Part shown: positions 1 through 8,182 of the stretch, piece by piece
Layout: each line of letters begins with the position of its first letter
How positions within the stretch are numbered: the stretch's first letter is position 1
DNA from: Gammaproteobacteria bacterium UBA7310
GTDB lineage: Bacteria > Pseudomonadota > Gammaproteobacteria > Pseudomonadales > Ketobacteraceae
Assembly: GCA_002471665.1 (NCBI GenBank)
Contig: DKQK01000018.1
Span: 4,544 to 60,404 of the forward strand
Reading direction: 5' to 3'
DNA: 55,861 nucleotides
Notes under the pieces: model-generated
Databases searched by the model: none
What the model saw: only the letters and a program-made list of their open reading frames with translations
What the model was told of the DNA's origin: nothing
Made by a program: the position numbers and the translations under genes

Positions 1-13
1 CCTCTGTAAATTT

Positions 14-19
14 TATAAT
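14..19 (+). promoter_or_regulatory. Candidate -10 box of the first gene
   Basis: A perfect TATAAT lies 26 bases before the ATG at 46, in an AT-rich stretch. GAGAAC just before the start can serve as a weak ribosome binding site. The -35 region lies at or beyond the window edge and cannot be judged. Confidence 0.45.
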
Positions 20-45
20 CACAATAAATAAAGCGAGAACAATCG

Positions 46-1599
46 ATGGAACGATTATCCAAAACGCCACGCTATGTGTATTCAACTTTATTCGCAATGG
101 GAATATCCGCCTGTGGTGGATCATCCCTGTTGTGGGAGGCCACCTACGATTCCGCGGACGCCAACATCGCGGTGGATGCCGCACTGGATGCGCAAGGTAA
201 TCTTTATGTGGTGGGCAGTCACCGCGCCCAGCCACAGGATGCCAATTTCGATTACAGTGGCCTGATTGTTAAGTACAACAGCAGCGGCGACCTGGTGTGG
301 CAAAACAGCCTGCCCGGAGTGACCCACGTTCACGACATCCTGCCCGTGGATGACAATCACATCCTTATTGAAACCACCAACGACTGGCTGACCGGAATAC
401 AACTCTCCGGCAGTTTCCACCTGGCATCGGCGGCCGATGGCAGCCCGCTGCAACAGCTCAGCAATGAAGATACAACTCTCTGGACAGAAGCAGCCCTGGA
501 TCAGGGTCGAATCATTCTGTTGAATCGATACCGATTGGATAACGATATTGGCAGTGAGCTACAGCAATTTGATGTGAACGGCAATCTCACCAACAATCTG
601 CCGCTGACCGGCACTCCCTTGCAGATCGCCGCCATGCCGAACGGGGGCTTGTACTATCTGGGCGACAACGAATGGCAATCAGGCATGCGATTACATGCCC
701 TGGATGAAAACCTGAACCTGATGTGGAGTTCTGTTGAACTCAGCAGCCTGAACGGGCTCTGCGGACGATTTGCCGGATTCAATCCGGTATCCATCACAAC
801 GGACAACAATCAGGATATCCTGATCAAGTGTTCCAGCGGCCTGGTGAAGTTGTCTGCGCAAGGTGCTTTGTTGTTTACTTCCGATTACTCCGATTTAATG
901 CGCGCAGAACCCGATGCCAATCCTGAGTTACTGGAATTTGAATTGGAACCCAGCTTGATCACAGTCGATAACAACAACGACATTTTCATCAGCACCACCC
1001 GGGCCAATTACCTTGCGGGCCAAATCGGAAACCTGCAGACCGGCAACTTCAGCCTGTTGAAAAGCGATACGCTGGTGATGAAAATCAGCGGCGCAACCGG
1101 TGAGCGAATCTGGAGCGATGATGTTAACGGTTACCTGCTTGGCAGCGCCAATGGGGTCACCAGCGACTTCTACTATCCTCTGGCCATGTCCATCATCGAG
1201 GGTGAGCTGCAGGTCACCTTGCGGGGATTTCGGGGCAACTACACCGGTGTCGTCAGCGCTGACGACAGCGCCCTCACCTATTGTTCCGAGTTTACCGATC
1301 TCTACTATCCGTTGAACACCTGCGCACTGGATTCCGTTGCCAACGCCTACGCCAGGACCCTCTTTTTTGACTTGGGTGACGGCATGCGCCGCAACGGGCC
1401 CAGCTACAATGAAGATTATCCCAGCACCGCCCTGGTGGGCACCGACAACACCCTGTATATGATCGGTGACAGCACCTGGGAAGGCGCCAAACAGTACATT
1501 GAACTGAACGCGCTGGGACAAGCCATTCTGAGCGATGCCGGCTGGGCGGAGCAGCGGGACAGCGACAGCTCAATCTACATCAAGAAACACCAACTGTAA
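46..1599 (+). CDS. Exported lipoprotein with beta-propeller-like repeats
   Basis: The 517-residue product starts with a short basic and hydrophobic segment ending in the lipobox I-S-A-C, so Cys23 is the likely lipidated residue; Gly24 follows, with no Asp retention signal, which favours the outer membrane. The rest has recurrent blades such as DAQGNLYVVGS (about 48-58), NGGLYYLGDN, NNDIFISTT and DNTLYMIGDS, the pattern of SBBP or PQQ-like beta-propellers. No catalytic motif is visible. It converges on the sensor kinase gene and a GC-rich hairpin separates them. The substrate or partner cannot be deduced. A scaffold or binding role is the family expectation, not something the sequence proves. 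Confidence 0.75.
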   Translation: MERLSKTPRYVYSTLFAMGISACGGSSLLWEATYDSADANIAVDAALDAQGNLYVVGSHRAQPQDANFDYSGLIVKYNSSGDLVWQNSLPGVTHVHDILPVDDNHILIETTNDWLTGIQLSGSFHLASAADGSPLQQLSNEDTTLWTEAALDQGRIILLNRYRLDNDIGSELQQFDVNGNLTNNLPLTGTPLQIAAMPNGGLYYLGDNEWQSGMRLHALDENLNLMWSSVELSSLNGLCGRFAGFNPVSITTDNNQDILIKCSSGLVKLSAQGALLFTSDYSDLMRAEPDANPELLEFELEPSLITVDNNNDIFISTTRANYLAGQIGNLQTGNFSLLKSDTLVMKISGATGERIWSDDVNGYLLGSANGVTSDFYYPLAMSIIEGELQVTLRGFRGNYTGVVSADDSALTYCSEFTDLYYPLNTCALDSVANAYARTLFFDLGDGMRRNGPSYNEDYPSTALVGTDNTLYMIGDSTWEGAKQYIELNALGQAILSDAGWAEQRDSDSSIYIKKHQL

Positions 1600-1607
1600 G
1601 CGGCAGC

Positions 1608-1634
1608 ATCGGGGCAGGTTACGCCTGCCCCCGA
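1608..1634. terminator. GC-rich hairpin between convergent genes
   Basis: GGGGCAGG at 1611-1618 pairs with CCTGCCCC at 1624-1631 across a 5-base loop. It lies between the lipoprotein stop and the sensor kinase stop, and the TAA of the kinase is inside the loop. There is no T-run on either strand, so it may act as a weak terminator or an mRNA 3' end stabiliser. Confidence 0.5.
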
Positions 1635-3043
1635 AGCGGGCCCAGGTTCAGCGGCAAACCCAGTGATAAGCGAAGCATCACGCACAAACCACCCAATGCC
1701 TCGCTGTCGGCGAGCTCTATCCTTGCACCCAGAATATACACTATGAGCTTGACGATGGCCAACCCCAACCCGGCGCCGGGCACATCCGTACCGGTCAAGC
1801 GGTAGAAGCGGTTGAATATCCGCTGCCGTTCAGACTCCGGCACGCCCGGCCCACTGTCTTCCACCATCAGCACAATCTGCTCATCGGCCTGCCGGGCAGT
1901 CACCTTCACCTGACCCCCAACGGGAGAATACTTGATGGCATTTTCAATCAGGTTTTTCACTACAACAGACAACAACTGAGGTACGGACTGAACGGTAATG
2001 TGTTGCCTATCGCAATGCAGTTCCAACTGTACCTGCCTGGCGTCGGCCAGTGGATACAACGCAGCGATTTCTTCCCGCAACAAAGGCACCAGATCCACTG
2101 CCAGCGGCTCGTAAGGCAGTTCTGTCTGTTCCAGTTTGCTGAGTGTCAGCAACTGTTCCATCAGACGGCTGGCGCGATCAATGCCCTGGTTTAATTCCTG
2201 TAAATAATGTTCACACTCGGCACTGCTGCCGGCGTTCAAGGCATTTTGGACATTTACTTTCAACACCGACACCGGTGTACGCATTTCGTGGGAGGCCATC
2301 GCGGTAAAGCGCCGCTCCATCTCGATGGAGCGGCGCACCTGATCAAATAGATGATTCAGGGCCTGCACCACCGGCTGGATTTCTTCGGGCACGCTTTGCA
2401 TCTGGATCGGGGTAAGATTATCTTTGCCCCGGCTGCGGATATTGCCGGCCAACTCACGCAACGGCTCCAGGCCATGCTTCAGAATCCAGAGCAATAAACA
2501 CAGCAATACCGGCAGGCTCACCAACAGGGGAATCATATAACTGGCCAGGATTTCTTCCGCCAGCTCATCCCGTATATCCGCCCGTTCTCCGGCCGTGAAG
2601 CGATATGGCCCTTCTTTTAGGGTAAACAAGTACCAGAGGTAACCATCAACTCGCACAGTGGTATAGCCCTGCGCGGGCGCCTGGTTCAAACGCAGCATGG
2701 ACTCATCCGATTCAAACAGCACCACTTCCTCTTTGCGCACCTGGAACAACACTTTACGCTCATAACGATGGCCATAAAGTGTGCGCTCCAGATCGGAATC
2801 AACTTCAGGTGGCGCAACGGGCGGCGTGGCAACTGTGTCCGGCTGTTGCTCCAATGCGGCATGATTTTGGCCCACCCGCTTAAACGAGGATTTCAACAGC
2901 CTGGCGGTTTGTGCCAGTTCGGCATCAAACAACTCATCCACTTCATGGCGTGCCTCGAAATAGCTTGCCGTCATGGCCAGCAGAAACGCGGCGGTAAGCA
3001 CCACGGATACAGCCACCATCAGGAAGCGCCGTATGGATCCCAT
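1619..3043 (-). CDS. QseC/PmrB-like sensor histidine kinase
   Basis: This 474-residue inner-membrane kinase has transmembrane segments at about 7-27 and 170-188 flanking a periplasmic sensor of some 140 residues, then a HAMP-like linker, a HisKA domain with MASHEMRTP (phosphoacceptor His252), and an ATPase domain with NLIENAIKYS, DSGPGVP and GAGLGLAIV. Its ATG shares one base with the TGA of the upstream response regulator gene (TGATG), so the pair is translationally coupled and cognate. It is the last gene of the operon that starts at 7970. The layout is that of QseC/TctE-type kinases. The signal is unknown; the Pro-rich stretch near residues 74-79 lies in the sensor region. Confidence 0.93.
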   Translation of the reverse strand: MGSIRRFLMVAVSVVLTAAFLLAMTASYFEARHEVDELFDAELAQTARLLKSSFKRVGQNHAALEQQPDTVATPPVAPPEVDSDLERTLYGHRYERKVLFQVRKEEVVLFESDESMLRLNQAPAQGYTTVRVDGYLWYLFTLKEGPYRFTAGERADIRDELAEEILASYMIPLLVSLPVLLCLLLWILKHGLEPLRELAGNIRSRGKDNLTPIQMQSVPEEIQPVVQALNHLFDQVRRSIEMERRFTAMASHEMRTPVSVLKVNVQNALNAGSSAECEHYLQELNQGIDRASRLMEQLLTLSKLEQTELPYEPLAVDLVPLLREEIAALYPLADARQVQLELHCDRQHITVQSVPQLLSVVVKNLIENAIKYSPVGGQVKVTARQADEQIVLMVEDSGPGVPESERQRIFNRFYRLTGTDVPGAGLGLAIVKLIVYILGARIELADSEALGGLCVMLRLSLGLPLNLGPLRGQA

Positions 3044-3702
3044 CAGGCTTTCTCTACCAGATAACCGACACCTCGAATGGTGCGAATCAAATCATTGCTG
3101 AATTTTTTACGCAGATGATGGACGTGCACCTCGATGGCGTTACTGGCCACATCCTGCCCCATGTCGTACACCGCCTGTTCCAACTGATCCCGGGTCAGCA
3201 CGCGGCCGGTATTGGTCAACAGCTCCTGCAGCAGCATATACTCGCGCCGGGGCAGCGTGACGTCTGCGCCGTGATAAGTTACCCGCATGGCATCCGGGTA
3301 GAGCACGATATCGCGATAGAGGATGGTGCGATCAGCCCGTCCGCTGCGGCGCCGCAGCAAGGCCCGAATGCGGGCCATCAGTTCATCCGAATCAAAGGGT
3401 TTGGCAAGATAATCATCGGCGCCATGATCCAGCCCTCCCACCCGATCGGCGATGCTGTCACGGGCAGTCAGAATAATCACCGGTGTAGTGCAGCCGGCTT
3501 TGCGCATCAACTTCAGCACATCGGTGCCGTCCATGTCCGGTAAGCCCAGATCCAGCACCACCAGATCGTATTCCTCCTCATCCAGACACTGCAGGGCACT
3601 TTGACCGGCCGACATCCAGTCCACCGAGTAGCCCTGTTTTTTCAGCCCCGCCAGAACGCCCCGCCCCAGCATGGCATCATCTTCCACCAGCAATAAACGC
3701 AT
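3043..3702 (-). CDS. OmpR-family response regulator, QseB/PmrA-like
   Basis: The 219-residue protein has a receiver domain with acidic residues Glu7, Asp8 and Asp9, phosphoacceptor Asp51 (VLDLGLPDMDG) and Lys101 (LAKPFD), then a winged-helix DNA-binding domain (about 125-219) ending in VHHLRKKF and IRTIRGVGYLV. It lies nine bases after the TPR gene and overlaps the kinase gene by one base. QseB/PmrA regulators bind direct repeats of CTTAA(G/T) with 11-base periodicity. Two such boxes sit in the promoter of this same operon at 8016-8053, so I infer autoregulation. It most likely controls the upstream biosynthetic-looking genes. Confidence 0.95.
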   Translation of the reverse strand: MRLLLVEDDAMLGRGVLAGLKKQGYSVDWMSAGQSALQCLDEEEYDLVVLDLGLPDMDGTDVLKLMRKAGCTTPVIILTARDSIADRVGGLDHGADDYLAKPFDSDELMARIRALLRRRSGRADRTILYRDIVLYPDAMRVTYHGADVTLPRREYMLLQELLTNTGRVLTRDQLEQAVYDMGQDVASNAIEVHVHHLRKKFSNDLIRTIRGVGYLVEKA

Positions 3703-3711
3703 TAACCTGCC

Positions 3712-4359
3712 TTAATGTAGTTTTTTCGCCACGATTTCCAACTTGGCCAGGATTTCCCGGCGGCGACCCTCATCGGCCAGCGGGCGATCAGCACGGGGGG
3801 CAGCCTGCATGGCCTTGTCAAAGTATACTTTAGCTTTGCGGTAGTCACCTTCCTCCAGCCAGTAATCGCCGTAAAAATAATTGCTGTCGATCCCTGCAGG
3901 GTCAATTTTTACCGCCTGTTCCAGCATTTCACGGGCTTTTTTATCGTCGCCGAAGGCAATGGGCCAACCGGGCACCTGATAATATAAACTGCCCAGTGAC
4001 GTGTAGGCGGAACCCGCCAGCGCCTGCGGATCAATCCGCAGGGAACGCTCAAACAGCCCACGGGCTTCTTTCACCAGGCCCAACGCGCCCAGCCCGCCAC
4101 GGGCACCGGCCCAGGTGGACACCACAATGCCTTTCCAGATCAATGGCTCCGCCCGATCGGGGTGGGCCTGAATCAGGCGCTCTGCCGCCACCGCCAGTTG
4201 TTCGAAGGCCTTCTCCCGTTGCGGTTCCGGTATTTCATAGTTGATGTGTGCCCAGCGTTGCTGGATCGACAGCAATTGCTGATCAAAATCAGTGGTTGCG
4301 GCCAGGGTGTGCAGCGAAATCAGCATCAATAACACACTTAAAAAGCAGTACCTTCCCAT
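3712..4359 (-). CDS. Exported TPR-repeat protein
   Basis: The 215-residue product has a cleavable-looking signal peptide (hydrophobic 5-20, A-A-T at the likely cleavage site), then tetratricopeptide-like helical pairs such as ERLIQAHPDRAEPLIWKG, FERSLRIDPQALAGSAYTSL and YFYGDYWLEEGDYRKAKVYF. It should sit in the periplasm as a protein-binding scaffold. The start is set by GGAGA seven bases before the ATG, inside the end of the SDR gene, and only three bases separate the two genes. Its position between enzymes and a two-component system suggests that it links the pathway to the envelope, or that it feeds the sensor. That is inference. Confidence 0.85.
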   Translation of the reverse strand: MGRYCFLSVLLMLISLHTLAATTDFDQQLLSIQQRWAHINYEIPEPQREKAFEQLAVAAERLIQAHPDRAEPLIWKGIVVSTWAGARGGLGALGLVKEARGLFERSLRIDPQALAGSAYTSLGSLYYQVPGWPIAFGDDKKAREMLEQAVKIDPAGIDSNYFYGDYWLEEGDYRKAKVYFDKAMQAAPRADRPLADEGRRREILAKLEIVAKKLH

Positions 4360-4362
4360 GAC

Positions 4363-5163
4363 TCATGTCTCCTTTTTCAGATAGCGTTGAATGGTAGGGA
4401 GTTGTTTGATCAGGGCCTGATCCACCAGTTTGGAAAACACGCCGTTCACCACCACAAACAGCTTCTCAGGCCAGCCCAGGAACAGTTTCAATCGGTTGTG
4501 TTGCATCGCCTTCACAATCTGCTGCGCCACCCATTCCGGCTCGTCCATGGCCACCCCCAACGCCTGATTCATCGCGTTGACGGCGGGCCCGTTCATGCTG
4601 GTCCGGGTTGCCCGTGGCGCCACATAAAATACCCTGACCGGGGTATGGGCCAGTTCACGCCGCAGGGCTTCGGTGTAGCCACGCACACCAAATTTACTGG
4701 CACAATAGGCGGAAAATCCCGGATAACCGATGCTGCCAAAGGTTGATCCAATATTGACGATCGCTGCCTCCGGCCGCCGCCGCAACTGGGGCAGCAAGGC
4801 GGTGGTCAACAGCAGGGTTCCTTTCAGATTGATATCCAGGATTGACGCCAGTTGCGCGCTACTCACCTGATCGCAGGCAGCAAAACCATTGACCCCGGCT
4901 GCATTGATCAACACATCGATATCCTGATGTTTGGCCAGCACAGTGCGCGCCTGTTCCAGCAATCCTTCTGCTCCCAGATCAAGTTCCACCGCCACCACTC
5001 TGGCACCACCATCAGCCAGCTCAGCCGCCTGCTGCTGCAGCGCAGAGAGATCCCGCCCGGCCAACAGCAACTGTGCACCCTGCTCCGCCAGCAATCGGGC
5101 AATCAGCCTGCCGATGCCGCCTGTTGCTCCGGTCAGTAACACTTTTTTATCACGCAACTGCAT
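4363..5163 (-). CDS. Short-chain dehydrogenase/reductase (classical SDR)
   Basis: A 266-residue Rossmann oxidoreductase with the cofactor loop TGATGGIG (11-18), NAAG (87-90) and the Ser140 / Tyr153 / Lys157 triad (NIGS and YCASK). Arg37 (AGRD) after the second strand favours NADP(H). The C-terminal part (LFLGWPEKLFVVVNGVFSKL) is hydrophobic, as in SDRs that handle lipidic substrates. Its first 14 bases overlap the end of the ligase-oxidase gene, so it is translationally coupled. In context it would reduce or oxidise the keto/hydroxy group of the product made by the ligase, oxidase and hemolysin-family proteins; the substrate is unknown. Confidence 0.9.
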   Translation of the reverse strand: MQLRDKKVLLTGATGGIGRLIARLLAEQGAQLLLAGRDLSALQQQAAELADGGARVVAVELDLGAEGLLEQARTVLAKHQDIDVLINAAGVNGFAACDQVSSAQLASILDINLKGTLLLTTALLPQLRRRPEAAIVNIGSTFGSIGYPGFSAYCASKFGVRGYTEALRRELAHTPVRVFYVAPRATRTSMNGPAVNAMNQALGVAMDEPEWVAQQIVKAMQHNRLKLFLGWPEKLFVVVNGVFSKLVDQALIKQLPTIQRYLKKET

Positions 5164-7315
5164 GGGATGAACGCTCCCTGTTGGCAGGGGTTTCCTGTGC
5201 CAGGGGAATACTGCGCAACATGTCGCCGTACAAACGGTAGACGATGTTGGCGCTGTGAATAATTGCCTGTTGATCCCCAGGCTGGGTTACCTTGTCCATC
5301 AGTGAGCGAAAGAACTCAAAGTGATCCTGATCCAGCTCACCATGGGAATACAGATAGCTGAATGCCTGATCCGGCAGTTCCAGTTTCTGTTGCACAATCT
5401 TTCCCATCTGGGTGGCCAGCTTGATACTGGTTCCTTCCAACACCATCACCATGCCGAAAAAGGCCATCGGGTTTTGTCTTTCGATTTGGTCGTACAGAAA
5501 GGACACCATCAGTTCGATGGAGAAATCAGGCACACCGTTTCTAACGGCTTCCTTGTCTCCTCCGCAGGCTGCGATGTCGTTCAGAATCCATTCCTGATGC
5601 CCGTATTCGTCTTCAATGTATTCCGCCAATGCTTTACGGACCCATTCCTTTTCCTGCGGCAAACGCCCTCCGCACGCCATCATCAACGGCACGGTATGTT
5701 TAACATGATGGAACGCCTGCTCAAGAAAATAGCGGTACCCGGTCAGTTGAAACCGGCCCTCGGGAACCGCTTCAATCACCGGCGCGGACAGTAAATACCC
5801 GCGGGCACGCTCTGTCTGTTGATTGAGTTGTTCAAAGAAAGACATAACAGGTTCTCCATTGTGTATGCGGTTACGATAGTGTTGCTGAATCCTGGATCGA
5901 CAATTGCGGCCGTTGGCGGTTGCCAAGCCATTGGCGGGAGAAAAGGGTTCGTCGGCGGCCAGGGCCCGCCCCACCCGCGCATAATTCGGCAGACGCTGAT
6001 TCACTTCTGCAATCGCCGCTGCCACGTCCGTCCACTGAAAGCCGGTACGCACCGTGATGACGGCCACGTTTTCCGGCATCGCCTCGCCAAACAGCGCTGC
6101 CTGAGCAATGGCAGGATGCGAACTCAGCTCCGCTTCCACCCACTCCGGGTTGACGTTGCGGCCATAGGCGGTGATGAACAGATTTTTCTTGCGGCCTTTG
6201 ATGTAAACGAAGCCTTCTTCGTCCTGCCGGCCAAGATCACCGGTAGCGATCTCCGTGGTGGAGGGCGCTTCACCCAGATAGCCCAGCATGACAGCGCCGC
6301 GCACCCGGATTTCGCCTGAATCGTCGAACAGCAATTCCACGTGATTCAGGGGTTTGCCCACTGATCCCGCGCGCCGGGCCGCCGGCCGGTTCAGGCACAC
6401 CACCGAACCGCATTCAGACAGGCCATAGCCCTCATAAACCGGCAGGTTCAATGCGGCAGCACGACATAATAAGCCCTGCGCCACCTTGCCTCCCCCCACC
6501 GCCACGAATTTCAGATGGGAGGGTACCGGCACACCTTTTTCACAGGCCAGCACCAGCGCCATCAACAACTGGGGAACCAGGATGCAGGCCTGGGGTTGAA
6601 CCCGCTGCAACTGTTGTAAAAAGGCAAACACATTAAAGTGCGTGGCACCGTTAAAACCCAGCTGTGCCAGAGGCACAATATGCACGGTTACCTGCTGTAG
6701 TATCGGTGCATAAACTCCTGCCACGTTCTCCAGCAAGGTGGCAAAAGGCAACACGCTTAAGTGGCTCTTGATTGCCACGTCGGCCATGGCATCGGCTATG
6801 CCCAGGGCGGTTTTTTCCAGCGTTTGCAACCCCAGACGAACGCCTTTCGGGGTACCGGTGCTGCCCGAAGTGAAGGTGACTTTTTCATAGGATTGAATCG
6901 TGGCGGCCTTCGCTGGAAGCACGCCCAGACGGATGCCCGGAGCAGAGCTGAGCGGAAGCACGGCATCGAGCGGGATCATCTCGGCAAAATGATCCACATC
7001 GGTTGTCTGCCCCAACACCAGGCTAATGTGGGCCTGAGCAATAACGTGATCCAACTGCTGTCGGGAAAAGAAGCCGGGAATGGGCACCACTCTCACCGCC
7101 AAGCCCAGCAGCGCAAGATCGCAGACCACCCAGGTCAGGCTGTTGTCCCCCACCAGGGCAATGGCCTGACCTGCATGGTTCAATAGAGCCTGGCGCAGTT
7201 GAATCACCTGCTGATGCAACTGCCCCCAGCTCATGTCTGTTGACTCATTGCTCAGCGCAACGCCGTCGGCATGGTGTTGGGCCAGCCAACCCAATCGCTC
7301 AAGCAATAAGGACAT
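5150..7315 (-). CDS. AMP-dependent ligase fused to a heme-oxygenase-like di-iron oxidase domain
   Basis: One continuous 721-codon frame encodes two enzymes. Residues 1-490 are an ANL-family acyl/aryl-AMP ligase: A3 loop TFTSGSTGTPKGV (147-159), YEGYGLSECGSVV, TGDLG, and the hinge with GRKKNLFITAYGRNVNPEWVE split over two strands of that domain. Where the A10 catalytic lysine is expected, Arg470 (ANGR) is seen. Residues 491-721 look like a TenA/UndA-like HDO domain with candidate iron ligands E570-x2-H573, E627 and H658-x3-D662-x2-H665. An in-frame ATG (5845) preceded by GGAG at a normal distance marks the junction, so the second half may also be made as a separate protein. HDO enzymes such as UndA oxidise fatty acids; the ligase would activate an acid. 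The product is unknown. Confidence 0.85.
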   Translation of the reverse strand: MSLLLERLGWLAQHHADGVALSNESTDMSWGQLHQQVIQLRQALLNHAGQAIALVGDNSLTWVVCDLALLGLAVRVVPIPGFFSRQQLDHVIAQAHISLVLGQTTDVDHFAEMIPLDAVLPLSSAPGIRLGVLPAKAATIQSYEKVTFTSGSTGTPKGVRLGLQTLEKTALGIADAMADVAIKSHLSVLPFATLLENVAGVYAPILQQVTVHIVPLAQLGFNGATHFNVFAFLQQLQRVQPQACILVPQLLMALVLACEKGVPVPSHLKFVAVGGGKVAQGLLCRAAALNLPVYEGYGLSECGSVVCLNRPAARRAGSVGKPLNHVELLFDDSGEIRVRGAVMLGYLGEAPSTTEIATGDLGRQDEEGFVYIKGRKKNLFITAYGRNVNPEWVEAELSSHPAIAQAALFGEAMPENVAVITVRTGFQWTDVAAAIAEVNQRLPNYARVGRALAADEPFSPANGLATANGRNCRSRIQQHYRNRIHNGEPVMSFFEQLNQQTERARGYLLSAPVIEAVPEGRFQLTGYRYFLEQAFHHVKHTVPLMMACGGRLPQEKEWVRKALAEYIEDEYGHQEWILNDIAACGGDKEAVRNGVPDFSIELMVSFLYDQIERQNPMAFFGMVMVLEGTSIKLATQMGKIVQQKLELPDQAFSYLYSHGELDQDHFEFFRSLMDKVTQPGDQQAIIHSANIVYRLYGDMLRSIPLAQETPANRERSSHAVA
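5843..5858 (-). promoter_or_regulatory. Internal ribosome binding site and ATG at the ligase/oxidase junction
   Basis: On the minus strand, GGAGAACCTGTTATG lies in frame exactly where the ligase homology ends and the HDO domain begins (codon 491). In related clusters I expect these to be two genes; here no stop codon separates them, but the old start signal seems to persist. Whether it is used cannot be told from sequence. Confidence 0.5.
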
Positions 7316-7970
7316 GGTTCACCTCCACCCGCTGGTAAGCGCAACGCTGCAGCAAGCCCGACTGCCTGACCCGGCCCAACCCCTGCGCGATGTCACCCAC
7401 CATGACAACGGGGCGATGGGCATAGTAAGAGCCCCAATCCGCCCCGGCATCGGCCAAGCAGGCCGGATCAGCCGGCGCAAGGGAGAGCGGACTTATACCC
7501 AGGCGGTGAAACACATTCACCACTTCCGTGGTACCGGTGCACGCCAGCCAACGGGCACCCCAATCCTGCAACACCGCACTCAGCACCGCGAAAAAACAAC
7601 GACTGATGCCGCGGCTGCCACCGGCCAGATTACCCACCTCGATCACATCACGCCGCCGGCAACGGGATTGGCTCTCTCGACCGATGGCAGCTTCAATGGG
7701 TTGATTCAGATATTGCTCAAGGAACAGCTTTTCAGAATGGGCGCTGCGCACCCCAATGGCGGCCTGGATATCACCAGCCACCGTTTCCAGGGTGATCAGG
7801 GTCGGCAGAAACGAGTGGATACAGGCACCATGTGCCTGCCGGAAACGCCGTGCGATAAAGGACTCAACTCTGGCCCGGCCTTCATGCCAGGGCAGGTATC
7901 CCACAACGCGCAGTGCCACGCCGCCCAAAGCGAGTTCGGCAAAGACTTGATCAGGGAGAACAGCAGTCAC
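7299..7970 (-). CDS. Thermostable-hemolysin family protein (GNAT-like fold expected)
   Basis: The 223-residue protein matches the thermostable hemolysin family (delta-VPH type) along its length: SFLPTLITLE, AAIGVRSAHSEKLFLEQYL, IEVGNLAGGSRG, LACTGTTEVVNVFHRLGI, LADAGADWGSYYAHRPVV. The family name comes from a Vibrio hemolytic clone. No signal peptide or membrane segment is seen here, and the fold is thought to be related to acyl/N-acetyltransferases, so an acyl-transfer role in the operon is more plausible than lysis (inference). The start is GTG, chosen because GAGG lies eight bases upstream. It overlaps the ligase gene by 17 bases and is the first gene of the six-gene operon. Confidence 0.85.
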   Translation of the reverse strand: MTAVLPDQVFAELALGGVALRVVGYLPWHEGRARVESFIARRFRQAHGACIHSFLPTLITLETVAGDIQAAIGVRSAHSEKLFLEQYLNQPIEAAIGRESQSRCRRRDVIEVGNLAGGSRGISRCFFAVLSAVLQDWGARWLACTGTTEVVNVFHRLGISPLSLAPADPACLADAGADWGSYYAHRPVVMVGDIAQGLGRVRQSGLLQRCAYQRVEVNHVLIA

Positions 7971-8015
7971 AACAGTACCCTCACAAAACTGGTACGGTCA
8001 GACTAAGGGCACAGG

Positions 8016-8053
8016 CTTAAAACAATCTTAAGAAAGCTTAAGGCAGGCTTAAG
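8016..8053 (-). promoter_or_regulatory. Two tandem PmrA/QseB-type boxes
   Basis: Four hexamers CTTAAA (8016-8021), CTTAAG (8027-8032), CTTAAG (8037-8042) and CTTAAG (8048-8053) start 11, 10 and 11 bases apart. Each outer pair fits the CTTAA-N5-CTTAA direct repeat bound by PmrA/QseB-class OmpR regulators. They lie 46-83 bases upstream of the GTG at 7970, the right place to activate that promoter, and such a regulator is encoded at 3043-3702. No convincing -10 hexamer is seen downstream; TTAGTCT around 8001-8007 (minus strand) is the best guess. Confidence 0.7.
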
Positions 8054-8089
8054 GCAGGGAATTCAAGGCTCAAATGGCGCTAAAACCGG

Positions 8090-8119
8090 CACGCCATCAC
8101 ACTCTTTCAGGATGGCGTG
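8090..8119 (-). terminator. Hairpin downstream of fadH
   Basis: CACGCCATC (8090-8098) pairs perfectly with GATGGCGTG (8111-8119) over a 12-base loop. On the minus strand it follows fadH and precedes a short CCGGTTTTA tract, so it could end the fadH transcript before the next promoter. The T-run is poor. Confidence 0.5.
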
Positions 8120-8150
8120 GGGTGTTCGGTTTCGGTTGGTTGCCTGCGTT

Positions 8151-8176
8151 CGTTATTTTATTTCGTTGTTTTATTT
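8151..8176. repeat. Two-copy 13-bp direct repeat
   Basis: CGTTATTTTATTT (8151-8163) is followed directly by CGTTGTTTTATTT (8164-8176), 12 of 13 bases identical. It lies just past the fadH stop. No function is evident. Confidence 0.6.
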
Positions 8177-8182
8177 TGTTGT

